Shown: positions 1-11,093, counted from the first letter of the stretch. The stretch is 18,066 nucleotides of DNA from Jimgerdemannia flammicorona (GCA_003990745.1 RBNI01002586.1:1-18066), one strand, 5' to 3'. Made by a program: numbers and translations. Notes: generated by a model not told the origin, from the letters alone.

Positions 1-3000
1 CCCCCCCCACCCGAGTCCCTACAAATGCCACCCCATCCACCGTCACCACAATCCTACCACCACTCTTCTCTACCATCCTCCTAACTAGTCCTCTACGTCT
101 CCCCTCCTTGGGGCCCCATCCAATCCACCATGCCTTGAAGAGCTCGAGCATCAGCTCCTCCCACCTAACTACCCTCAGGTTCACAGGCCTCCGAGGGCCC
201 TCCTCAAAGATGCTCTGCCAGTGTTCTGTGAGCCCCACCCATATTGCAATGGCCCAACCAACCATCAGCCACTCATTCCCCACCCCTCCCACCAACCTCG
301 ACTGTAGAGCTGCCCACCTCCCCCCCTCCTCAGGGTCAGGCGCTGGCACTCCCAATCTCTCCCCAACTACCCTCCAAAAGTTCTCCATACTCTCGCACTC
401 CCCCAGCCAATGTTCAGGGGTCTGCACCACCCCTCCCTCCTGCCCTATGTTATGACACTCCTCACAATTAAAGACCCCACCATCCACCAGATGGCCAGCC
501 CTAAAGTTAAGCATCACATTTCGCCACAGCAGCCTCCACCATGCTACCTAGAGTTTTGGTGGGAGCTACCTTGACACCATCTTGATCCAAGACCAGATGC
601 CTGCCCAGTCCCATCCCTCTCCTATCCCAGCTCCTTGCCAGGCCTCTGGCCACAGGTCCTGTCCCAGACCCCTAAGGCACTCCATGCCCTCCTCCAATCT
701 GAAGTCCTCGACCAGATTCCCTCCCAACAGGAGCTGGTCCCACCTCCATATCGCCGGACCCCAGTCCTCATCCCCTTCAGTACCTCGCCACCGGATCTCA
801 ATGCGATGGGCCCCATCTACCACTCCCCACCAGAATCCTTTGTACCGCATCCTCTGGCTACCATCCAAGGCCACCAAGGACAGTAGATCCCCTGAACCAC
901 CCCGTGGCAACACCCTCACCTCCTACAGACGCTGCATAAGTGGCACCCATTCTCCTCCTCTCAACTCACTGGCCCTCCGCATCCACCACGCCCTCAAGCA
1001 GAGTAGCCTCTTGGAAAAGTCCACCAGGCCAAGTCCTCTATGATCCACAGGGAGTGCAAGTACCTCCCAGCCAATCTGACTCTGGTGTCCAGCCCAGAGC
1101 CAAGAGCAGGCCATCTTGAGAAGCCTTTTAACCACCCACTTAGGGAAGTCCAAATGGTAGCCCAGATACCAAAGCTTCAGCATCCAATACACATTCAGAA
1201 CAGTTACTCTCCCCACCAGCGACACCTGTCTACCACCCCAGCTCATCAGTACTCTCCCCCATTCTACCAGCTTGCACTCCCACCACTCCTTGGGAAGTAG
1301 AGAGCCATACATCGAGAAATAGATACCCAAGTACCGAACCACTCCTCCAGTCAGGACAATTGTTCCAATGACGTCCCCCCCTACTACTCCTTCCCCAAGG
1401 ACCATTGTCTCACACTTGTGCCAGTTGAGTTTCGCTCCAGAACACCTCTCATACCACTCAACTATTTCCTTAAGCCTCGCCACATCTGCCACCGAACCCA
1501 ACCCAACTACCATATCATCTGCAAAGGCCCCCACCTTCCAATTGACGCCCAAGATATTCAATCCACCAACTCTATGCTAGATCCTATCCAACAACGGCTC
1601 CAAGGCAAAGGCATAAAGGATGGGTGACAATGGGTCCCCCTGCGGCACCCCCCTCCCCAAGGAGAAAGAGGCCCCTCTGTGTCCATTAGTCAGAATCGCA
1701 GCCCTACTCCCTTCCAGTAATCCAATCAATGACCTACACATACCCACCAGTACTCCAATGTGCTCCAATACCTTCTCCAGCCACACTCTCCAAACCCTAT
1801 CATAGGCCTTCTCCTGGTCCAGGAAGACCAAGCGGCCATCCACCCCTGCAGCCCTAGCACCTTCAATAACTCCGTGAACCCACGCTGTGCCATCTCAGAT
1901 CAGTCGGCCCCCAACAAAGCCTTTCTGCTCCCTCCCAAGCACCTGTTGGGCCACACCTTGTAGCCTCACCATCAGGATTTTGGTGACCAGCTTGCAGTCC
2001 ATATCCAGCAGCATAATTGGCCTCCAATTCTTCCAGTCCTCCTTATGCCCTTTGTCCTTGTACAGCAGTGATACCAGCCCCAACTGCTGCCCTCCAATCC
2101 ATTCTCCGGAACAGATGACTGCATCACACATCAGCGACATCTCCTCCAGAGCCTCCTCTATGGATGCCATATGTTTCCAAAAGTCCCAAGGCAAACCATC
2201 CTCCCCTGGCGCAGTTCTCAGAGTTGTTGATGCCAGAACTCGAAGGATCTCCTCTCCTATAACTGGTCAACCCAGCTCCCCCAATCCTGCTGCAGGACTT
2301 GGGTGCCACTCTTCCAGATGCTGCTCAATGTCCTGCTCCACCTCCCCTCCTTCCTCCTCACTCCAGAGGTTACTCCAGCGAGTGCTCAACTGGCCAAGGA
2401 TCCCCTGCACACCTAATACCATCTCTCCCTCATCATTAAGAACTCCTTCCCACCTGTGTCTTGCTCCCCTCGCATGAAGGAGGCAGGACAAAAACCTTGT
2501 GGGCCGTTCTCCTTCTTCCAATCCCTGCCACCATAGCCTGGCTGCCATAGCCTGAGCCTGCAATGCTTCCTCCTTCCTCAACAAATCCTGCAGTTCCACC
2601 ACTTCCAGTCTAGCCTGCTTAGCCTTCCAATCCAATACCTCCTCCTCCTCCAGCAATCCAGCCCAATTCAGAAGTAGCCTTTCAAGTCTCCTAGATGCCC
2701 ATCGGACTTATCTCCTCCGCTGAGCACCCCACTCCCTCCCCGCCTCCCCCCAGAATCTTTGAGCTTCGGATTTCAGTCTATGCCACCTATCTCCAATCCT
2801 CATCCCTGCTTGCCTCCAATCATTAATCTTGGATCGTACCTCTACCACCCATGCATTCCACAGGTCCATTTCATCCAGCAGTGAAGAGTTCAGCCACCAA
2901 TATCCTGGTCCCTCTCCGCTCCCTTCAAACCTCCCACCACTCTGAATACCCCAGTGGTCTGACCAAGAGCACCACTCTACCTCCATCATCTCCCAAACTG

Positions 3001-3634
3001 TATCACCCCAATACTCAGCAGTCAGCACCCAATCAATCCTAGTTCCGAGTCCTCCCACCCAGTGAGTATATAGACGTCGGTCCCCATCCTGCAGTCACAT
3101 GGCGTCCACCAGTGAGCTGAGTCTTTCCACCTCTTCCCATTCCGCCAATCCCCCACTCCTGCCTATCACACCCTGTCCTCCATCAGTTTGGTCCAGTCTA
3201 CTCTTCTATACCATATTAAAGTCCCCCCCCAGACAATCCACCCCAGCCTCAACCAAGAGCCCAGAATCCTGCAGATCCCCAATCCATGCCACTCGGGTCC
3301 CTCTCTCAGCCAGGCAGTAATAAGATCCAACTACAATTGAGTTCCATCCAGGCCTCCGCCATGTCCCCCACACTAATCGACTACCCCAGTGTCCAGTGTC
3401 TACAATGTCCCCTTTCCCCTTTCTAACTAAGATCCCTACTTTACTCTGCCAAAACGCCTCCCCACCCCACTCTCTTGTCCATTCTAGCCCATCTTCCTCT
3501 CTCTCACACCATACATCTTGAAGTAAAAAGAGATCCGCCTCCTGTTTCTTCAGCTATCCAAAAATCATCCATCGCCTCCCAGTCCCTCTAAGCCTATTGA
3601 CATTCAAAGAAAAAATGTTGGTTGTACTATTCAT
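1..3634 (-). pseudogene. Element A ORF2: endonuclease-reverse transcriptase, partial, ten in-frame stops
   Basis: ORF2 makes the nick and copies element RNA at the target. The start is ATG at 3632-3634, 34 nt after the ORF1 stop, and the frame is open to the window edge (1,211 codons) apart from stops. Domains by residue: EEP endonuclease about 8-235 (FSLNVNR 8-14, LLQD 37-40, GDFN 137-140, RIDWVL about 199-204, SDH 225-227); reverse transcriptase about 520-780 (NWRPI 536-540, FLDQEKAYDRV 604-614, RGVPQGDPLSP 660-670, catalytic FADD 704-707, KLNWHKCE 735-742, YLGI 768-771); zinc motif C1057, C1060, H1075, C1080. Stops lie at codons 27, 143, 180, 309, 456, 580, 686, 904, 1023 and 1029. Those I could compare look like CAG/CAA, CGA or TGG codons changed by one C-to-T or G-to-A. 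No frameshift was found. The L1/Tx1 affinity is inferred from motifs. Confidence 0.9.
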
Positions 3635-3668
3635 AGTGAAGTATTTGATAAAGTTGATATCTCCACAT

Positions 3669-5555
3669 CTACAATTCCATGCTCACTTCCTCTCCAGCCA
3701 GATCCAGATTCCTTTCTGCCACAATCTCATCTTCCACAATCTGCTGTGTATCTAGAGCTGCCAATAATTCTGCACAGTCCTCCCCATCCACCATCTCCAT
3801 CAATGCCTGATGCTCCTCACACACCACCTGCCACTTCTCCAGACCCTTCCGCGGCCCCCACAGATATGCTGCCCTTTCATTAGCTATACCCAAGAGTGTC
3901 ATCTCCCTTGCCTCAGTGACCTCATATTCCTCTGCCTCCAGAAGAGCTGCCATCATCTCATCTCTCAGCTTCCTCACAACCTCCTCCCCTCGCAGCACTT
4001 GCCTCCAGAATTCCTCACTAACCACCCGGAAGTCAATCTCGCCCAGTTCCTCAGCTGCCACATTCTGCAGTGCCCTCAATAGCCACCTCTCCCCTCCAAC
4101 TACCTCGGCTGCCTGCTCCAAATCTGCCTCTCCTTCCTTCCTCTCCTCAGTTCGCACAGACTCATCCCACCCATCCTTGGACACATCCTCCAACTCCCCC
4201 TCTCTTATCTCGGGAACACCATACTGGATTGGGATATCTTCTACCATCGCCATGTCCACTCCAGCCTCCTCCGGACCCTGTCCCCCACTCTCCTTCAGCT
4301 TCTCCCCTTGCTGCCCCACCTCTGCCCAGATGCTAGCACTCACTCCAGTGCCTTCCTCTGTAGCCCCTGCCCTGCGGCCCCCATCCAAACTGGCCAACAA
4401 GTCCTTCTGCAGCTGTCTCCCCTTCGCCTTCTCCCAGAGCACCTTGTCCATTCGCACCTTCTTGCCCTCAATCACCTCCACCACCATCCTAGCCTCATAA
4501 GCCCTCCAAGCCCTTTGCCGCCTCTCCACCGCCCCAGCCAAGTCCTCAAGCACTTCCAGCAGGTCCTCCTCCTCTTCCTCTGACCCCTTCACCCTCGAAA
4601 CCTTGCACTCCATTGGGCCCCACTTCAATGTCACTGGCCAGTCCCTAGCCTTCCCAGTATTCTCTATTCCAAACAACCTCAACCGGACATCCACATCTTC
4701 AGTCCTGAGCTCAGTCCCCTCCCACACCCTAAATCCAATATCGACCACTTCTCCATACTCCTTCACCACCTCTGTGACCAGCCTCCTTGCCTCCTCCTTC
4801 TTCACCGTCGGCAAGTCCGCAATCACCAGATGAACCACCCGGAGATCCCAGCGCATACACCTCACCATTGACACCGAGATCCCTCCGACCACTACACTCT
4901 TCTCCACCACCTCCAGCAGCAAATCTTCCTCTTCAAACCCCACCTCGACCGCCTCCAGCTTCTTCAAAAACTTAACTGAGGCTGCCCCCTTCACCTCGCT
5001 CGCCAACAGCCCCAGCACCATTTTTGCCATCAATGCCAAGCCTTGGAAGCACAGTGTGATGGCGAATTCTGATCGCGATTTCTTGAGTAATGGGGCCACC
5101 ACAAGGCCCGTCACACTATCAGCCAGGTCCCCAGATCCCGCGCCTCTCCCCTGACCAGGTCCCCCATCAGCCATCACATCTGGATTTTTTTCCAGATTGC
5201 CCATCACACCGCCATCAACAGTCACTGCCTCAGCCACTACTCCTTCAGCCCTACGACTCTATCCCCCCAGTGGAGAGGCCTCCTTGCCACTCAAGGAAGC
5301 AGCCGCCTTCCCCAGCTCCAGCCAGCCATCCAGTCCCGTCGCCTGCTTCCCCATCCTGACCTTATCTGCAAAAGTCATCCTCCCTCTCCCCTGTGGCCTC
5401 GCACCTCCTCTGCCACCCCCTCCAGCCCCGCGGCCTCTCACCGAAGCACTCGGCATACCAAGACCAGTACCCTGACCCCCCCCCACATGTTGCCAGTCAA
5501 AGGCACTGGGGCCCCCTAGCCTAGTATGCTCACCAGAATATACATTGCTTGCCAT
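3669..5555 (-). pseudogene. Element A ORF1: RNA-binding-type protein with one in-frame stop
   Basis: The first ORF of the element probably coats its RNA. ATG at 5553-5555 has A at -3 and G at +4 and aligns with the ORF1 starts of B, C and D. Codons 1-98 are open, codon 99 is TAG (5259-5261), and the same frame runs on to a stop at 3669-3671, 628 codons in all. N-terminus: a conserved GGPxxFDW block (14-21), an RG-rich stretch (about 40-59), then TFADKV (61-66). Residues about 160-310 look like two RRM-type folds; the second has a beta strand VVHLVIADLP, a long helix and YGEVVDI. An acidic tract (324-336), a charged helical stretch and an acidic helical C-terminus follow. I see no CCHC zinc knuckles. 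The RRM assignment is by eye. Initiation after the stop would give a 522-residue product. Confidence 0.85.
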
Positions 5556-5639
5556 CTTGAAAGCACCAATATTTGAAGATGTTGCTGAAAGTGTTGTCAG
5601 AATCTTGTGTCACCTGAATGGTACAGGTGAAAGGTGATG
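5556..5639 (-). other. Element A 5' leader
   Basis: This 84-nt untranslated leader precedes ORF1. It shares the core ACCATTCAGGT (complement at 5612-5622) with the leaders of B and, in diverged form, C and D. The GTGACACAAGA part matches D rather than B or C. The core lies in a perfect 6-bp inverted repeat with a 7-nt loop, CACCTGAATGGTACAGGTG at 5611-5629, but the pairing is not kept in the other copies. LINEs usually carry an internal promoter at the 5' end, so this may include it; no promoter motif is recognisable. Confidence 0.7.
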
Positions 5640-6664
5640 AGGATGAGCACCCAACTCTTCTAGTGCTTCCAATAAATCCTCCTCCTTCTCCTCACTTTCT
5701 TTCACCCTTGTCACCTTGCACAAGATCACTCCTCAGACCATTACTGAAGGCCAGTCCCTTGCCTTCCCAGTAGTTTCCTTTTCAGCTAGCTGAATCCTCA
5801 CATCCATGTCATCAGTCCTGAGTGAGGTCCCTTCCCAGACCCTGAATCTGATATCCACCACCTCTCTATATTCTGCTATGACTTCCTCAACTCTCCTTCT
5901 TGTCTCTACCACCGTCACCATGGGCACTCCTTTCACCAGCAGTTGGACCACTCTGGGATCCCACTTCAGGCAGTGTGCCATTAGAACACACACCTCCCCA
6001 ACCACTAATCCAACTCTCAGCACCTTCTCCAGTGGTACTGCCTCCTCAAAACCCACCTCCACTCCCTCCAGTTCCTTCAAAAACTTCACTGATATGGCTC
6101 CTACCACTTGCTTAGCAATAAGCCCCAGTACTATTTTCACCATCACCACTAAGCCCTGGAAGCACAGTATAACTGTGAATACTGAGATTGATTTTTTGAG
6201 CAACAGGGCCACTATCAGGCCCATTATGCCATCTGCCAAATCCTCTTGTCTTCTAAGTCTCAGCTGCTCAGCCTTGCCATTAGCTGTCACATCTGGATTT
6301 TTTTCCAGATTGGCAGTCCCATTGCCATCAGTAGTCACACTCCCCCCAGTCACTACTCCCCCAGCTCCACTGCCCCCCCTTCCAAGAGTTGCTTCCCCAT
6401 GCACTGTCATCTTCTTGGTCTCCTTGCCCCTCCTCAGCCAGCCCTCCAGTTCTAATGCCTGCTGTCTCCCCTTCACCATCTCTACAAAGCTCACCCTCCC
6501 AGATCCTTGGCCTCCACTACTACCTCCACCCCTTCTATGTCCACCCGCCAGCAGCCCTCTCATGCCCCCCCCCCCAGGCCTGGGCCCCTCTCCACCTACT
6601 GTCAGTCGAAAGGGCTTAAGCCACCCTGCCCAGTATATATCTCAGATTGCCTGTTAGTTGCCAT
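5640..6664 (-). pseudogene. Element B ORF1, N-terminal part, frameshifted and truncated
   Basis: ATG at 6662-6664 aligns with the ORF1 start of A; the first 20 codons match in length and end at the FD of the GGxxxFDW block. Codons 21 (TGA, 6602-6604) and 23 (TAG, 6596-6598) are stops. The frame then shifts in an 11-C run at 6565-6575 and is open from 6563 to a stop at 5733-5735 (276 codons). That part carries an RG/GG-rich segment, VSFVEMVK (equivalent to TFADKV), both RRM-like regions and DDMDVRIQLAEKE. Past 5733 the acidic tract ESEEKEEDLLEALEEL is recognisable in the same region. Similarity ends about 5646, at the junction with A. The homopolymer shift may be real or a sequencing error. 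Confidence 0.8.
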
Positions 6665-6746
6665 ATTGTTAGTCTCTTTTCTCCAAAAATGATGTTGTAA
6701 GTGCTTTCCAAAGGTTGTATAACCTGAATGGTACTGGAGAAAGATG
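6665..6746 (-). other. Element B 5' leader
   Basis: An 82-nt leader with the shared core ACCATTCAGGT (complement at 6722-6732). The segment after the core (TTATACAACC, then a TTTTTGGAGAAAAG-type stretch) is like C's leader and unlike A and D, which suggests B and C belong to one subfamily. Confidence 0.65.
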
Positions 6747-9700
6747 CTCACACCATTCCCCCTCTATATGATACTCAATCTCTTTCCAACCACTATCCAA
6801 AAGTCACTGAGCATCTTGCACTCTCCTAGCCAATGTTCAGGCATCTGTATAAAACCCTCTTTCTGTCTAATATTATAGTACTCCTTACAGTCAAGAGTTC
6901 TCCCTTCTACCAGGTGGCCAGAGCAAAAGTTGAGCATGACATTCCTTCTCAACATGCACTACCAGACCACCTAATACTTCAGTGGCATCTACCACTGAAC
7001 CTCAGCACTCCAGTTTCAGATCCTGTTCCAGACTCACTCTTCACCAACTCCTACTAACTGCCATCTGCTGGGCAACAGATCCTGCTCCAATTCCCTCTAG
7101 CAATCAACCCCATCACTAATATCAAAGTTATCAAGGAGGGTATCCCCCAGCAATACCTGGTCCCATCTTCACATTACTGGGCCCCAAGGCCTTTCTCTCT
7201 CATCTCTCTGCTAATGAATGCCAATGTAGTGTGCTCTATCAGCAACTTCCTACCAAAAGCTCTTAAACTGCATATGCTCATTGTTCTGAAGCCCAACTAA
7301 GGACAGAAGATCTCCTGTAGATCCTCTCAGTGAGGATCTCATCTCCCAGACCTTCTTCAATAGAGGAATCCAGCTGCCTCCCCCCAGCTCAATAGCTCTC
7401 TTTAGCCACTATACTCTCAGATAGTATAACCTCTTCAGGAAGTCAACCAGCCCAAGTCCCCCTCTAGTCACTAGTAGGGATAAAATTTCCCAGCTAATCT
7501 GACTCCTCCTCTCTGCCCAGATCTACCCCTTGGCCAGTTTCAGTAGTCTCTTTACTACTTAGGCTGAAAAGTCCAGATAGTATATCAGATACTACAACTT
7601 TGGCAGCCAGTAAGTATTCAAGATGGAAACATGCTCTGCCAGAGATAAGTAGTAGCCTCCCCAGCTTCATAGGGCCTCCCCCCAGATACATAACCACCTA
7701 CTACTTCTATCAGAGTTTTGGAAGAATGGACCTATATACTAATAGATAGATGCCCAAGTATCTCACTGCCTCTCCAGTAGAGATAATTATTCCAATGACC
7801 TCTCCCCCTATCAGACCATTACTCAGCACCATTGTTTCATACTTGTGCTAATTGATTTTAGCTCTAGAGTATGTCTTATATCACTCCAGTCTCCTTGAGT
7901 TCCTCAATATTAGTAATCAAACCCAGACCAACTACTATATTATCTGCAAAAGTACCAACTTTCTACTCAATGTCATAAATCGAAAGCCCTCCTATCTTCT
8001 ACTGAATCCTATCCATTAGGGGCTCCAAGGAGAGTGCATACAAAATGAGGGACAGTGGGTCCCCCTGGAGAACACCTCTACTCAGAGGAAAAGCCACCCC
8101 TCATTACTTATTATATATGAGTGCAGCCCTGCTCCCTTCCAGTAGACTGACTATTGCTGCTTGAAACTGATGAGAGACTCCAATCCTGTCTAGTATCTTT
8201 GCCAACCAGACCCTCTGAACACAGTCATATACCTTCTTCTGATCCAAGAAGACCAGGTACCCATCCAATTCACAGGCCTGTATCTCTTCAATAATACTAT
8301 ATACCCAAGCTGTACTATCTCAAATGAGTTGGCCTCTGATAAATCCCCACACTCTACCTCTAAGATCTGCTGAGCCATCTTCTGCAGCCTCACTACTACT
8401 ACCTTAGTAATCAACTTCTTGTCTATATCCAGTAGCATAATTGGCCTCCAGTTCCTTCAGTCCTCCCTCCTACCCTTGTTCTTATACAGCAGTGCCACCA
8501 GCCCCAGATCCTGCTCTCCTACCCATCTCCCAGACTATAGTACTAAGTCACAGAGTGCCCTCAACTCTCTCAGTACACTGGGGACATCCACTATCTTCTT
8601 CCAGAAAGCCCAGGGTAGGCCATCCTCCCCTGGTGCTATACTTATCATAGTTGTGACAAGAATCTGATAAATCTCCTCCTCCTACACTGACATCACCAGA
8701 TTGCCCAGCCCTTCTGCCTGTAGCAGATACCAATCCTCCAAGATAATACCAATGGAGGTATCTTCTGCCCCACCCTCCTCCTCACTCTACAAGCCACTCC
8801 ACTGCTTCTTCAGTAACCTGAGAATGTCTTATATGCCATACACCAATGTCCCCTCCAAATCAAGAACCCCCTCCCACCTCTGCTGAACCCTTCTTATCTA
8901 AAGAGCCCTCATAAGAAACTTAGAGGGCCTCTCTCCTTCCTCCAGCCCCTGCCAACAGAGATGCACTACCATACTCTACATCTGTACTTTCTCCTCCTCC
9001 CACAATACCTGTTGCAACTCCACAACCTCCTTTCTCACCCATAGCAATCTCCAATCCTCCACCCCCTCCAGCTACTCTCTGCCAAATATCCTCAGCCCAC
9101 CTGTCCTACAGTACTTTAGGGAGGAGTTGAGGTGCCAATGTCTCAGTCCATCTCCACTCCTCCCAAAATGTTCCTGATCCAGCAGTCTCCAATGATCAGA
9201 CTACAGATACTATTCCACCTCCAGAGACCTCCAAACATCTAGACCCCAGTAGTCTACTGTCAAAATCCAGTTAATCTTCATCTCCAGGCCACTTGTCCAA
9301 TGAGTATATACCCTTCTGTCATTCCATAGCTCTCTGCCAGCATCTACCAAAGCACTCAGTCTCTCTATCTTCTCTCATGTCTCCAAACCTCCACTTCTTC
9401 TCTCCACTCTCCACCCTCCATCAGATCTATCCAGCAGTGCATCTCTGACCATATTAAAGTCTCCACCAAGCATATCCACTACAGCCCCTGTTAGAGTCTC
9501 TTTCTCTTGGAGACTCTTCACCTACTCTACCCATTTATCCCTCACTTCAGGATAGTAGCAGGATCTAACTGTAACTGGTTCCTGCCTAGTGCAAATCCAC
9601 TCACCTCAGACTAGCCTGTCTCCCCAGTTCTGTACATTCCATATCTCCCCTCTGTCCTTCCTGACCAGAATTCCAACCTTGCCCTTCCAAACTGCCTCCC

Positions 9701-9872
9701 CTCCCCATTTCTTTGTCCATTCTAGTTTATCCAAATTATCCTCATATCTGATATTCTGCAAAAGAAAGAGATTGGCCTCCAATCTCTTTAGCCAAGCAAA
9801 AATGTTCTGTTGATGAAATGAACCCTAAAGCTTATTCACATTTAAAGAGAAAATGTTAGTTATACTGTTAAT
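6747..9872 (-). pseudogene. Element C ORF2, decayed, 3'-interrupted
   Basis: This is the same endonuclease-reverse transcriptase as A and D, in ruins. The start codon aligns with ATT (complement of 9870-9872), so it has been lost. Recognisable remains: NIFxLNVN at the N-terminus, LLQN in place of LLQD, LVFLDQKKVYD near 8250, RGVLQGDPLS near 8080, FADN near 7940 (second catalytic Asp changed to Asn), and the zinc-domain block at 6764-6955, where the second Cys is Tyr but the His and last Cys remain. Frames change between these blocks. The distance from the start to FADN is about 187 nt shorter than in A and D. The gap maps near 9086, where sequence equivalent to D 14043 to about 14225 is missing. 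Confidence 0.85.
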
Positions 9873-9903
9873 AAGGAATAATATATAATAGTGATTGTAT
9901 CCT

Positions 9904-11093
9904 TTACTGCTTCATATTCATCTCCTCTTGAGTCAGATCCAGATCATGTTCCATAGCTTCTATCTTCTCTTTAGTCCTCTGAGCCTCCAGTCTCATCAGA
10001 AGTTCAGTGAGTTTCCCATCTTCCTTCTCCTTGAATTCCTCATGATATTTTAGACAGACCTCCTACTAGAGCTATAATCCATACTGCTCTGCCCAATAGA
10101 AAGCAGCTCTCTCATCAGCAGTAACTGCTAGCCTAGCCTCCCTCTCCTTGTCAAACTCATACCCTTTCTCCTTCAGAAAAACTGCAAGAATTTCTACCTT
10201 CAGTGCTTCATCACTTCCTCTCTATGTAGGATATGTACCCAATGCCTGTCACTCATCACTCACAGGTCCACCTCCCCCAATTCCTCTGCTGCAAAGTTGT
10301 TCATCATCTTGCACATCTATAGCAGATTTCCCACCTCCTTCCCCCAGAAGTCGCTGGCCACCCTCCATTCAGCATCAAGATATCAGCCTCTGTGCTCACA
10401 GTCTCATCCCACTCCTCCTTCTGAATATCCACCAGTTCATCCTCACCTACCACTACTATCTACCCCCCCTTCACTATCTCCAGAACTTCAAAGTATATCC
10501 TCTGGGCTCCCTGCATGGGCACATCCTCTGCCACTCTGCCCCTTGAAGCTGGACCTCATCTAATAAGCAGTGTAGGGGTCTGGGATAGCTCTCAGACCTC
10601 AAAGGTGTCATCTACATAAGGGTCATTTCCCTTCACCTCCTCTCTCCCTCCTGGTCCCTTTCCTGTATTCTCTCTATCCTCACTGACCCAGATGCTCTCC
10701 TTGGCTCCCTCCATGATTTCAATACCACCAGTATTCTTCTTCACCCTGCTTTCTAGTTTCACCAACAGCTCTCTCTGCCTCTTATATTCTTAGAATCTTT
10801 CCCACCATCCCTTATCTACCTGAATTCTCTTTCCATTCACTACTTCCAAATATATTGACTCAACATATGCCTTTTAAGCCTTTGTCCTCTACTCTACAGT
10901 ATTACTCAGCTCTTCCAGTACCTCCAGCAGATCCTCTTCCTCCTCCTCACTCCTCTTTACTCTCATTACCTTGTACAAAAAAGCCCCCCAAACCATTACT
11001 GAAGACCAGTCCCTAGTCTTCCTGGTAGCTTCCTTCTCTGCCAACTGAATTCAAATATCAATATCCCTAGTTCTGAAAGAGGTCCCCTCCCAG
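9904..11093 (-). pseudogene. Element C ORF1, C-terminal part
   Basis: Read on the minus strand, this begins at the D insertion site inside the second RRM-like region and ends at TAA (9904-9906) after EHDLDLTQEEMN, which matches the ORF1 ends of A and D. It has several stops and shifted frames. Its length, about 1,190 nt, equals the matching part of D and exceeds that of A by about 145 nt, so C and D carry the longer form of the linker between the helical segment and the C-terminal domain. A spacer of 31 nt separates it from ORF2. Confidence 0.8.
11082..11093. repeat. Target-site duplication of D, left copy
   Basis: GTCCCCTCCCAG lies immediately before the 5' end of D. It matches GTTCCCTCTCAG right after D's poly(A), with two C-to-T differences. 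The equivalent sites in A and B read GTCCCCTCCCA and GTCCCTTCCCAG, so the left copy is closer to the ancestral state. Removing D plus one copy restores continuous C ORF1. Confidence 0.88.

Larger units (their letters stand above)
1..5639 (-). mobile_element. Element A: nearly full-length LINE, 3' end off window
   Basis: Read on the minus strand, this holds an 84-nt leader, ORF1, a 34-nt spacer and ORF2 in the order expected of a bicistronic non-LTR retrotransposon. By alignment with element D, position 1 corresponds to about D 16878, so roughly 90 bp plus a poly(A) tail should lie just left of the window. The 5' end is placed near 5639 because similarity to the leaders of B and D stops there and ORF1 sequence of another element (B) starts immediately. 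A therefore sits inside B. It is the least decayed copy: most CpG sites, ten stops in ORF2, one in ORF1 and no visible frameshift. Its protein sequence is only roughly 60% identical to D by eye, so A and D are different lineages of one family. Confidence 0.9.
5640..6746 (-). mobile_element. Element B: 5' fragment, interrupted by A, inserted in C
   Basis: On the minus strand this has a leader (6665-6746) and about the first 310 codons of ORF1, then stops abruptly at the 5' end of A. LINE copies are normally truncated at the 5' end, not the 3' end, so the missing part is best explained by insertion of A, with the rest of B lying beyond A to the left of the window. The right edge, near 6746, abuts ORF2 zinc-domain sequence of C, so B itself inserted into C. 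Its leader is closer to C's than to those of A and D. Confidence 0.8.
6747..11093 (-). mobile_element. Element C, left part: ORF2 and 3' part of ORF1
   Basis: This is the downstream two thirds of an old element. On the minus strand the C-terminal part of ORF1 (11093 to 9904) is followed by ORF2 (9872 to 6747). At 11093 the sequence breaks at the target-site duplication of D and resumes at 16999. At about 6747 it breaks inside the ORF2 zinc-domain region, where B begins. CpG is almost absent and TA-containing codons are common, so this is more decayed than A or D. Confidence 0.88.

Noticed and set aside
1..8. Run of eight C at the left edge as a repeat or telomere-like end
   Set aside because: It aligns with a G-rich stretch near the ORF2 end of D (about 16871-16879) and is part of the element.
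1887..2477. Plus-strand open frames opposite A ORF2 (also 3916-4500 and 582-1043)
   Set aside because: All are antisense shadows of G/A-rich ORF1 or ORF2; the minus frame carries the conserved motifs.
5611..5629. Hairpin CACCTG-loop-CAGGTG in A's leader as a regulatory structure
   Set aside because: The pairing is not kept in the leaders of B, C or D.
5806..6657. Long plus-strand open frame (283 codons) opposite B ORF1, rich in Ser, Thr and Pro
   Set aside because: It is the complement of purine-rich ORF1 coding sequence, has low-complexity composition and no family motif.
5640..6746. B as a naturally 3'-truncated LINE placed in tandem with A
   Set aside because: LINE truncation affects the 5' end. 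B has its 5' end and stops mid-ORF1 exactly at A's 5' end, so interruption is simpler.
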